The notes under the pieces: model-generated
Seen by the model: only the letters and a program-made list of their open reading frames with translations
What the model was told of the DNA's origin: nothing
Databases searched by the model: none
Part shown: piece after piece, positions 55,053 to 64,000 of the stretch
Numbering within the stretch: position 1 is the stretch's first letter
Layout: the number at the start of each line of letters is the position of its first letter
Assembly (NCBI RefSeq): GCF_037975245.1
Contig: NC_092577.1
Coordinates: forward strand, 15,824,013-15,888,012
Length of the DNA stretch: 64,000 bases
Origin: Apostichopus japonicus
Lineage: Eukaryota; Echinodermata; Holothuroidea; Aspidochirotida; Stichopodidae
Reading direction: 5' to 3'
Position numbers and translations under genes: made by a program

Positions 55053-56313
55053 GCTTTTTTTACGTGCAAAGAAACGGACACGGACCAAAGGTCAACAAAA
55101 CCAAAAACAATCCCAGTCTGTTTAACAACCAGCAAAACCCAGCTGAAAACCCACAAACAGAAATCTCTCACTAACCCACAAATGTATAAAATATAGCGTT
55201 TAACGTGACGTGAAAAGGACACGGACCCAAAGGCTAACAGAACCAAAACAATAAAGCTCCACAAACCAGCCCCAAAAAGCCAACACCAAACCACAAACAG
55301 AAAACCCCCAACCCATATTATGTAAGGACCACACAAACCCCCCACCCCACACATAACAACTAACTAACTCCAAAATTCATCCGGGGTACGCCGTCCCGAT
55401 AGCAGACGACAGGCTTGCGCATTACCTGCGAAATTTTCCCAATACGGGTCTTTTCAAGCCCCTAACAGTATTCCCCCTTTTCTTACGAGGGAGCAGAGTT
55501 CTTAACTCCTCGTCAACCTTGATCGAGTGGACCTCCCTGTCAGGAACAGGAGGTCCACTAGCGACCATCGTGTCCGGTATAGCGGAAGCGGCTGCGGGTA
55601 GGGTGGAAGGGCCACTCGAGTCAATGAGATCAGTGGCCGGTTTTGTCTCATCAAACCAATCGGAGGACTCCTTAGCCACAACTAATAAGGCTGTAGTGCA
55701 GTCCTCCATTGGCGAGTCAGAATCTGGGCCACTTAATGTCTCTTGGGCCGGTTGACTCGGGGCCCGACTAGTATCACCGATAGCGGGCGTAGCTACCGGT
55801 GAACCAGTACAAGCGGCATCCTGCGCCGCGTGCCACTCCGCTAGTACCATCTCCGCCGTTTTGTCCTGCTCTGCGTCAGTGGGCAGGCTGGCAGTCTCGG
55901 CAAGTTCGATCAGGGGAGAGGTCGGACACGAAAGGGGGAACAAAGCCTCCATCGGGGCGCTAGTGTCGGACACTGGGGCGATGACAGGAGCATCATGTGG
56001 TACGGTGTCAGAGGCCGGGACAGGGACCGCTTCAACCACGCCCGTAGCCACTCTCGCGGCGTATGAGCGGTCTGGGCATAAACGGGCGAAATGGCCCGTT
56101 TTCCCACACGAGTTGCAAACGATATCCCCTTTACACTCGGCCAGGGTATGCCCAACCTGTAAACAGCGGCTACACCGCTTGTTCGGGCACAACCTGGCCT
56201 CATGCCCTTCCAGCCCACACCTCCAACAAGTGCGAGGCTGGCCCGGGTATGCAATGTGGGCCCTGTGCCCATTAGCCCACAAGGTAGAGGGGATATCGGA
56301 CTTGAGTTCGATT
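55053..56313 (-). mobile_element. LINE B: Tx1-like LINE with ORF1 and 3' UTR but no ORF2
   Basis: 1261 bp inserted in the hAT gene with the 5-bp direct repeat CTCTC (55048-55052 and 56314-56318); the hAT frame is restored exactly across it. It is 5'-truncated inside ORF1 (RIELKSDIP), runs to the ORF1 stop at 55422, then about 370 bp of 3' UTR and an end CACGTAAAAAAAGC, very like LINE A (CACGTAAAAAGC). ORF2, over 3 kb in LINE A, is absent. The 3' UTR contains two tandem copies of a roughly 145-bp unit (GGACACGGACC near 55076 and 55218). Confidence 0.82.
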
Positions 56314-56870
56314 CTCTCTATTTCGTGTGTTTCCTCGATGAAGCCTGAAACCTCAGTGAAAAGGGCTGAAAACTCCTCATCGTCGCGCAGTTCCGTTAGC
56401 TGATCCTTCAGGACCTTGGCACACTGGATCATACCTTCAACGGTCTGGTCTTTGGCCTGAAGGCGTCTGTTTAAGCCTTCCATAAGGGTCAGAATTGGAA
56501 GGGAGGCCTTCGGCCCAATGTAACACTTGGCCTTCTTCAGGGTACTGTAGAAGCCGCTAGCACGAGCGGCAGTGGTGCTTCCAAAGTTGGCGGCTGCGTT
56601 TGGAAGTTCCTTTAAGACATATTCAATATTGTCCATCACCGATTTCACAGCGGGTCTTCTAGTAACCAACGGGTAAGGCAGGTTGGCTTGAGATTCGTAG
56701 GTGATTGTATTTCTGGCTTTGCCGCATGAGTGTCCAGATAAGTGCTTTTCAACTTGTCGGACTGGGAATAGAGATTTCCTACCTCCTGGACAGCATCGAG
56801 TGCGTCTCGTATGAAGGGTGCTGCTGATACTGCTTTGGAGGTGATCAGGTGGGTAACATGGGCACCGCAA
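55422..56870 (-). CDS. Chimeric open frame: hAT core fused to LINE zinc-knuckle ORF1
   Basis: 482 codons without a stop. Residues 1 to about 184 are hAT transposase (the first 70 in a wrong frame, then NIEYVLKELPNAAANFGS in frame). From about residue 186 the frame passes into LINE B ORF1: RIELKSDIPSTLWANGH, then three CCHC knuckles (CWRCGLEGHEARLC, CSRCLQVGHTLAEC, CNSCGKTGHFARLC) and a Pro/Ser/Thr-rich acidic tail, ending KRPVLGKFRR. It is most likely an accident of insertion; expression is unproven. It is listed because it is a long, intact zinc-knuckle frame. Confidence 0.65.
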   Translation of the reverse strand: MRCPCYPPDHLQSSISSTLHTRRTRCCPGGRKSLFPVRQVEKHLSGHSCGKARNTITYESQANLPYPLVTRRPAVKSVMDNIEYVLKELPNAAANFGSTTAARASGFYSTLKKAKCYIGPKASLPILTLMEGLNRRLQAKDQTVEGMIQCAKVLKDQLTELRDDEEFSALFTEVSGFIEETHEIERIELKSDIPSTLWANGHRAHIAYPGQPRTCWRCGLEGHEARLCPNKRCSRCLQVGHTLAECKGDIVCNSCGKTGHFARLCPDRSYAARVATGVVEAVPVPASDTVPHDAPVIAPVSDTSAPMEALFPLSCPTSPLIELAETASLPTDAEQDKTAEMVLAEWHAAQDAACTGSPVATPAIGDTSRAPSQPAQETLSGPDSDSPMEDCTTALLVVAKESSDWFDETKPATDLIDSSGPSTLPAAASAIPDTMVASGPPVPDREVHSIKVDEELRTLLPRKKRGNTVRGLKRPVLGKFRR

Positions 56871-58097
56871 TGCGTGTATAGGGCCAGTGGTTGTTGCTTG
56901 TTTATTTCAGCCTGGCATCCGTTAAATTCGCCAGAAATGTTAGATGCCCCATCATACGTCTGAGCTCTGAGGTTGGCCAGTGGTAGCTGCGTGCGTATCA
57001 GGACATCCTTCAGCATGTTGACAATGGCCTTTCCGGCCGTTTCCTTCATGCTGTACAATCCGATCAAGTCCTCTCGGACCCCCAAATCCTTGTCGATAAA
57101 ACGGACGCAGACGAATTCTTGCTCATTCCCACTGATATCGGTAGTTCCATCCACTATTGTCTCGAAATTCTTTCATTCCTCGTTTACACTACGGAGAATA
57201 TTTTGGAGGACTTGTCGGGGCATGATGGCGAGTATTTCGTTTTGAATCTCATGGCTGGTGAAGTTCGTGGTTCGTTTCATGAATTGTCTAAGATCTTCAT
57301 CGTCTTCGCTGCGTAGATCGAGGAATTTTCTGAACTTCCCTCCATCGTTCCTCCGTGCCTCTGAGCGCTGCTCCTTCTGTAGCCATATAGCGGATGGACG
57401 TAATGAGCTTGACGAGGGCATGTCGGGCATTCACCTGGTTTTTGGAAGCGTGGTCGCTTAACTGGGCTGCTACGGGTTTCTGCGAAGCAGCTTGCAATTT
57501 GAGGATGCACAACTCATGGAGATGACTGGTTTGATGCTGTTTGAACTTTTGCATCGATTTCTTCCAATTGAAAAACCCTTCCATCAAGAAGTTGGTTTCG
57601 TGGTCGCGTTCGAGGTCATCAAACCCGCGTGTGATGGCAGTAATGCACGTATGGCAAAACACCTTTCCGCTCTTAATATGATAGTGGAGCCACCCGAATT
57701 TGTGCAACCATTGACGCTGCAATTTAAGAACAGTAAATCCGCGTTTAGTTTTCGTCGATACCATTTGCGTGGTCATAAAATCAGTTGAGTCCGGTTGGTA
57801 AGGATGTTCGTCGATTGCTGGATATGGCGGATCAGACTTTTCTTCACCAGACGGTAGGGCAGCATTGGAAGAACCTGAACGCTGGGCGGACAGAGGCTTT
57901 AGCGATGCGATCGCAGACGGCGGCTGTGGCGATGTATCTGCAGGCGGAGGCTATAACACTGATTCGACCATAGTCTGAGGCTGTAGCGATACATCCATAG
58001 GCTTTGGGCTGCAACGATGCGGCGGTAGGCTGATTCCGTAGCGATGCATCCGTAGGCTGCGACGACTCTCTATATCAGACTCAGGTACAGCGGACAT

Positions 58098-61000
58098 TAT
58101 GAAAGGTACAAGGAATGACATAGGCCTATGTAACGGACATAACATAATTCACACGTTTCTTGGTGGAGTGGCACTGCAACCTATACCATGTAGTTACACG
58201 TTTACCTATTAATTTTATTTCACAATTCTAATACAGTTAGTACTTTCCAAAATCTCTAAACAGGGGCAGTACCTGTGATATATCATCAGCATGTGGAGGG
58301 GAATAAAGGAAGTACATGAAATTGTCCAAACACAACAACCAACAATCGGATTGGCTAAAACTTTAGTCACACTTTGGATTAGAATACCCGGTAACACCAT
58401 CCCTGTTGGGGCGGCCCAGGACGTACGTACGGTATGTTTGGACAAGCCACAAATCCCTGAAGAAATGTATTTTTAGTTTTGATCAGATTGGAACGAAAAC
58501 AACTGCAAAAACAGTATAAAAATACCTACGCTTTGTCTTTACTTTTCTTAGTCCTCCCTAACCATTCAGACATAGTAGTTTGCCTCTTCATGATGTGGCC
58601 ATGAACGCCGTTGATCCTGCGGAGAGATAGAATGAGTCCAAACGGTCTAAGGAGCCACGAATCCTTGGACTGCAGCATCGGCCTATCTCTAAGATGACCT
58701 CGCAAATCGCAAAATGAAAGTACTAGATGAAATAACTTTTTTTGTCTCATTTGTGTTACTGAACGAAAATATTTGATTTTATATCACTGCTGAAATATTT
58801 AAAAATGTTGCAAAAACGTTTCATTGCTCCTGTGGTGTCCATTTTTAGGTAATATGGTGTTCTCACCATTTTGAAAGATATTTTGTAAAGTAAGGTTTTT
58901 TTGTTGGCAAATGTTACTTGAGCGTTTTCATCTCATTTGTAAATCTGTATATCGTCATTTTCTTTCCGCTAATCATCCATAGACTGTGCATCATAAGCAC
59001 AGTGCAAATGTTGGCGTGGTGCGTCCCTCGGGATATTTTGCCTACTATCAGATCCGGATCCTTTTATTTTCTGTTGAGCTGTTTCCACGAGGCGGACGCG
59101 GGCGGGCGGGCGCAGACGCGTTTTGTAGCGATTTGGCCAGCGCCCGGCGCTGCCCGCATCCGCATGGTATTTCGTCAACATTTTCGGGGAATTCCTCCTG
59201 CTATGACACGAGCTTGTAGCACGGGTAATGTAGATATAGAAGGTATTTAATATGATGTTCAAGTCGGACGACTGATCAAAATCAGGCTGTGTAACCACTA
59301 ACCAGGACTAACCATAGGTTACTACTACTAGGTTAGGCTTTTGCTAGGCTCGAGTACATGCCTTATATTAAATAAATGGGCAGAGTGCCGTGCGAGTCAA
59401 CAACATGGAGTAGGCCTATGCCCTAGGGCTGGGCCTAATGATAATTGGCCTTCATCTAGAAAACAATAAGAAGGAGCAGTAATGCTGAAGGAATTCATTT
59501 GACGACTTCTGAGAAATATGAAATCATCAATGTTTGCTGAGGCTTCTACTAAATACAAAAAAAACATTTTACTTACAGTGTCAACACAATTGTGTCATCG
59601 AACTTTCTGGCCGGTCTGGCGCGCAACCCTGGTAACCTGAGATTCTCAGCTGTTGGAGGGTACATGTACGTGTGTATGCCTACTATAGGGCCTACATGAA
59701 TACTATGAGGGGCGCAATAATACCTTTTGTTGTTATAGGTCTTCCAATTACTCAACAAATTCCTAGGCTTTTCACCCTTTGGTATTATTGAAATTACCCC
59801 CAGTTAAGAGATCTAATCAGAAAATGGCCCTAAGTCCAACCAAAAATACCTATAAAACTCTACAGTAAAACCATATGTTCCAGGAGACTTATCACACTTC
59901 CTAATACTGTAATGGCCCTTCTAGTGACTCCGATTCTGAAGTAGTGAAAACCTTATACTCACCCAATAGCACCATTTCCATAGCACCGTTTCCAGTCTAA
60001 TTATTTTTCAATTCGTTTTTAAGTTTCTCCAGTTCATCCCTCATTATAACAATATTAATATCTTCCAGCCTATTAATCTCGCCTAACAGAAAGGTTTCTC
60101 TATCATTCTTAATTTTTTTTTCCTGTACGAGGCGTAAGAAATGCATTTCCCACAAAGGTTAAAGAAAAATCATTCCAAACAATAATTGATCATTTATAAC
60201 AAAATTAATATCTTGTTGTGAAAATTTATGTCTATGACACGTTTTATTAATAAACTAGAATTCAACAACTGTGTAAGATTTAGCATAAAACATACTTAAT
60301 AGTAAGAAAATCATGCGACAACATGGTTACCAGTTTCCCCCCAAAACGGTGACAAATAAGCCCAACTGAAATATCATGTAACTTTTAAGTAGGTGTTTAA
60401 AACTTTCGGCACTAAAGGTCATCCGTACATTACATTTGACAAAACATTCAGTGGCCTTAACAACATAGGAAGAAATATTCAGCCAACCAGAACCCATAAA
60501 TTGTAGGTCAACTTATAACTTAGCATATACATACACAACTTAGGGTAAACAAGTAGAAAGTAGGTTAATAGCAACTGTATACATCTTTCGACCAGTATCA
60601 GGTCATAACTAAGAACGAACTCACAGGCCTAACCAAGTGTAAACAACCCCCACCATAGTAGCCTAGCCCGCGATACAAATAATACGCTGATTAATTCCAC
60701 TTAACACTTCCTTATGAAATATACAGATAATGAAACGTTGACAAGCAACAAATCAAACAACATACCTACATCTCGTTATATGCTATACGTTAGAATATTA
60801 CTGCAAGGTTGCACCGCAGCGCTATGTCTCGTTGCCGACAGCTGTACATGTAACTACAACGCATGTTAATAATACAAATAATAAGTACGGAAACTTATAG
60901 GCAACATAGAGGGAAAACAATAACACGACAACCCATCCCCCCAAAAGTGACGGAATGTCACTAGTTAAACAAACCAAAAGAATTAGCAGATAATGATTCC

Positions 61001-61139
61001 TAAACAATATAGAAAAAAAGGAGCAAATATACACTACACATTTTACTTCATCTCAGATCGTTCCGAGTTTTTCAACCACAATGAAAACATTTCATGGTTC
61101 CTTGCTGCTGTTCATTAGTTCCATTCATAGGGAAATTTC
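58098..61139. other. Non-coding stretch
   Basis: No gene recognised. There is a GC-rich patch near 59090-59170 (CGGACGCGGGCGGGCGGGCG) that may be CpG-rich regulatory DNA, and AGGCCTA words around 59300-59700. Short frames here look random. Confidence 0.5.
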
Positions 61140-63180
61140 TAACAAAGCCCTGATACAACAACAGTAATTTATGCTCACAAACATTTGTTGCCAAAGTAAT
61201 GCTAAGCCCTGATATCAATTGCAACACACATCAGTGTGTGAAGACTATCTACCATCATCATCATACCAAGTTTGACGAAATTCCGACTAGTAATAGTAGC
61301 CAAGTAATTGCAATTTGGAGTATTTCACGTTTGACCCCATGACCTCATTAATATTCATGATATGAGCACCAAATCAACAGGGTTAATCTACTTACTATGG
61401 GCCACCCACTCACCAGTATGGTAATGATCCGTCATTCCCTTGTTGAGTTATTGTGCATACAAACTTTTCATAACGAAATAATGCTAGGCCTCCCCCCCCC
61501 CCCCTTATAAACATGCATGATATCAATTGCAACACACATTAGTGTGTGGAGACTATCTACCAATATCATCATACCAAGTTTGATGAAATTCCAATAAATA
61601 GTAGCCAAGTTATTGCAACTTGGGAGTTTTTCACGTTTGACACGTGACATCATTAATATTTTTTAACTTTGACCTCCTATAACTTCGCACACGAAGGTCA
61701 CACGGGGGTCAACCTATTGACATTTATGATCAGAAGGTACCTTTGACATCTGAAAATAGCATCGAAACTGTCAAAATCACCAAAACACGAAAAGGTCACC
61801 AGAGGTCAAATTGAGGTCAAGGGTCACCCAGATGCGGGTCGACAACTGGATTACATGGAAGCAACTCCCAACCTTAACGGACAGTTTGTTCTCAAGTTAT
61901 CACAAAAATACTAGTTTTTTTATCATTAATTGACCTTTGGTGACCTCGGATCACATGACCGTTAAGTTTGAAAATATTCCCCTATACCATTTGCAACTTG
62001 TCCCAAAATATCAACCGTGTCACACCTTGGAACTGAGAGTTATTGCATTAAATGTCTGAAAATGAACTTTGACCTTGTATAACTGAACCCACAAAGGTCA
62101 CCTGGGGTAAACCTATTGACATTTTTGATTGGTGAGACGTGAATATAGCATCAAAACTGTAAAAATTCAAACTTTTTCTTTGCCCATTTTCTCACCCAAG
62201 ATACTAGTTTTTTAACATTAATTGACCTTTGATGACCTCGGATCACATGACCGTTAAGTTTGAAAATATTCCTCTATACCATTTGCAACTTGTCCCAAAA
62301 TATCAATGTTGTTACACCTTGGCACTGGGAGTTATTGCATTAAATGTCTGAAAATGAACTTTGACCTTGTGTAACTTTACACAAAGGTCACCCGTGTGTC
62401 AACCCATTGACATTTTTGATCGGAAGGTACCTTTCATATCCAAATCTAGCATCGAAACCAAACATTTTCTTTTTCGCCCGTTTTCTCCCAAACTAAGCAC
62501 ATTTTTTCTAATGTGACCTTTGACCTTTTGACCTTGGTTTCAAATGTAGTTTGATCTGCTGATTCCAAAAATCAACACGACAAGTGTGTACAGCCATGCT
62601 AACTCCGACCGAAAACTTTGACCCCATATAAGTTCGCACACAAAGGTCACACGGGGGTCAACCTATCGATATTTATGATCGGAAGGTACCTTTGACATCT
62701 GAAAATAGCATCGAAACTGTCAAAATGCCCAAAACATGAAAAGGTCATCAGAGGTCAAATTGAGGTCAAGGGTCACCCAGATGTGGGTCGACAATTGGAT
62801 TACACTGAAGCAACTCCCAACCCTAACGGACAATTCGTTCTCAAGTTTTCGCAAAAATACTACTTTTTTAACATTAATTGACCTTTGGTCACCTCAGATG
62901 ACATGACCGTTAAGTTTCAAAATGTTCTCCTAACCAGTTCACAACTTATCCCAAAATATCAACCTTGTCGCACATTTGCACTGGGAGTTATTGCAGTTTT
63001 AGTATTTTGGGTTTTGGGACCATAACTGACCTTTGGCGACCTTTGTGGGCACCAAAAACAATAGGGTTCATCTACTCACTATGGGCCACCCACCCACCAA
63101 GTTTGATCATGATCAGTCAATCCCTTGTTGAGTTATCGTGCATACAAGCTAAAGCGTCACACACACACACACACGCATAC
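61140..63180 (-). mobile_element. Repeat element R2, inverted relative of R1
   Basis: It carries the complementary phrases of R1: ACCGTTAAGTTTGAAAATAT, GGGAGTTATTGCA (62034, 62327, 62986) and CATTAATTGACCTTTGG, and ends with GTCACACACACACACACAC at 63156-63174, matching the (TG)n head of R1. Two copies of a block AGTTTGATGAAATTCC / TAGTAGCCAAG lie at about 61268 and 61576. Spacing of the tandem units is irregular (about 300 and 650 bp). No coding capacity. Confidence 0.7.
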
Positions 63181-64000
63181 CTGTACGCCCAACATGTCTG
63201 AGGACCTTGACGTACCACCTTCCAATGAGGACCTCTATTTAGGGTGTGGTCAGGAAGAATTACTGTCTCACTTTGTGACACAAAGAAGCCTTCATCAGCT
63301 TTTTTGCCCCACACTATTTGTTTGAGGACCTACCTGCTATACATGCGAGGACGTGTGATGGGTATGCATTAAAATTTGTTGAGATTTTTTCAGAGGACTA
63401 CTTATTCACTCGATTTGGAGAAATACAAATCATTTTTTGTCAAATGCTACCCTGAATGTTTTGAGGATTAAATGTCAGTACATACAAAAAGCACTGTTTC
63501 AACTAGCAATTGTCTGACACTACTGTATGAGAAATCTCCACGTATGCATGCAGGCTTCCACTGTCTGCATTTAAGTTGGCTGGTACTTGTCTGAGGACAA
63601 TACGTTGAATTCCAATAGTTTTTCAGTGAAATGTGCACGAATAAAAGTTGTCGAGTCATCCCATGCACTTTTTATTCATCGACAAATACATTTAAGCCAA
63701 GCAAAGTGTATAACAAATTATCTAAATATTTGGGAGTGCATAAACTAACCCTTTTGATGCAAAGCAGATGAGTGGTGGGGGGGGGGGGGAGGGCAGGTCC
63801 ATATAAGATGAAACTTGACATTTAAAAAATCTCTCAAAACAGATAATGAAGTTGCAATCTATATTTGGCAACTGCTTATACAATAACAAATATATTGAAT
63901 GGTTAGAAAGTTGCTGAAAAATACATCTCACCCTAACATGACAAACAAATCTTAAAAACTGAATGGATTTTTTTAGGAGTTCTTCAGAAGGACGGAGTAA
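63181..64000. other. Non-coding end of the window
   Basis: No gene seen. A G tract at 63777-63789 is the main landmark. Confidence 0.5.

Larger units (their letters stand above)
52590..58097 (-). pseudogene. hAT-superfamily transposase (ZMYM1-like), decayed and twice interrupted
   Basis: Minus strand. N-terminus: a Gln/Pro-rich segment from ATG 58097 with a stop near 57965. Next is a TTF-type zinc finger region (57776-57400: QRQWLHKFGWLHYH, VFCHTC), then frameshifts, the DUF4371-like core with DGTTDISGNEQEF, YDGASNISG and YTHCGAHVTHL (57154-56680), and a helical region (56640-56318). After a LINE insertion (55053-56313) the frame resumes exactly with ESFCQPRRRKVPSK and RRQYFAAIDS. Another frameshift near 54900 precedes HKYGQIASML and the FKFFHRQFP region (to 54690). 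A 1.9-kb insertion (52786-54682) separates the C-terminal dimerisation block CCTAERSFSALRRIK (52590-52785). Normal size is about 800 residues. The several frameshifts make this a pseudogene. Confidence 0.85.

Noticed and set aside
54809-55354. 181-codon minus-strand frame with hydrophobic stretches that look like membrane segments
   Set aside because: It reads through the LINE B 3' UTR tandem units and a wrong frame of the hAT gene; the hydrophobicity reflects base composition.
59090-59170. GC-rich patch as a CpG-island promoter of a host gene
   Set aside because: No exon or open frame of quality lies next to it; too short to call.

Overview
This window is eukaryotic, from an invertebrate animal. 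Evidence: spliced transposase genes, metazoan families of LINE, Ty3/Gypsy, hAT and THAP transposons, GT-AG introns, microsatellites, and no operons. Frequent AGGCCTA-like words, and what I recall of these repeat families, suggest an echinoderm or related marine deuterostome; that is inference. I see no clear single-copy host gene. Nearly everything recognisable is mobile DNA, much of it nested, and target-site duplications (TSDs) allow the order of insertion to be read.

Region 1 (1-9.2 kb): a LINE scrap, a cluster of CGCG-element palindromes, then a complete 7.6-kb DNA transposon (1631-9214). It has long AT-rich terminal inverted repeats (TIRs), a 6-bp TSD CATACC, a two-exon DDE integrase-like transposase whose third catalytic residue is replaced by a stop codon, and a possible second gene on the other strand. 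A 576-bp MITE and a 25-nt LINE insertion lie inside it.

Region 2 (9.8-25.7 kb): nested retrotransposons. An old LINE remnant was hit by a Tx1-like LINE (copy 1, 10-bp TSD). Copy 1 then received a young, apparently intact Ty3/Gypsy element of CsRn1 type (11399-17678, 4-bp TSD), a full-length sister LINE (18400-23341, 13-bp TSD) and a 1.7-kb repeat element R1. The Gypsy element carries an extra ORF before gag with the sequence blocks of an SGNH/GDSL hydrolase; this is the most novel item in the window.

Region 3 (25.7-35.1 kb): an inverted duplication, a minus-strand LINE fragment, then a 6.7-kb DNA transposon (28409-35066) with TIRs that contain tandem repeats and a heavily frameshifted transposase gene, possibly of Academ type.

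Region 4 (35-51 kb): mostly non-coding. It holds a foldback element, scattered remnants of a THAP-type transposase gene on the minus strand, one exon of a P2X7-C-terminal-like gene, a second copy of the MITE, and a possible tRNA-derived SINE.

Region 5 (51.8-58.1 kb): a short LINE copy with TSD, then a decayed hAT (ZMYM1-like) transposase gene on the minus strand split by a 1.9-kb CACTG-ended insertion and by a 1.26-kb fragment of a second Tx1-like LINE, which creates a chimeric hAT/zinc-knuckle reading frame.

Region 6 (58-64 kb): non-coding DNA and a second, inverted copy of the R element (R2). Both R copies are rich in AGGTCA direct repeats spaced by four bases.
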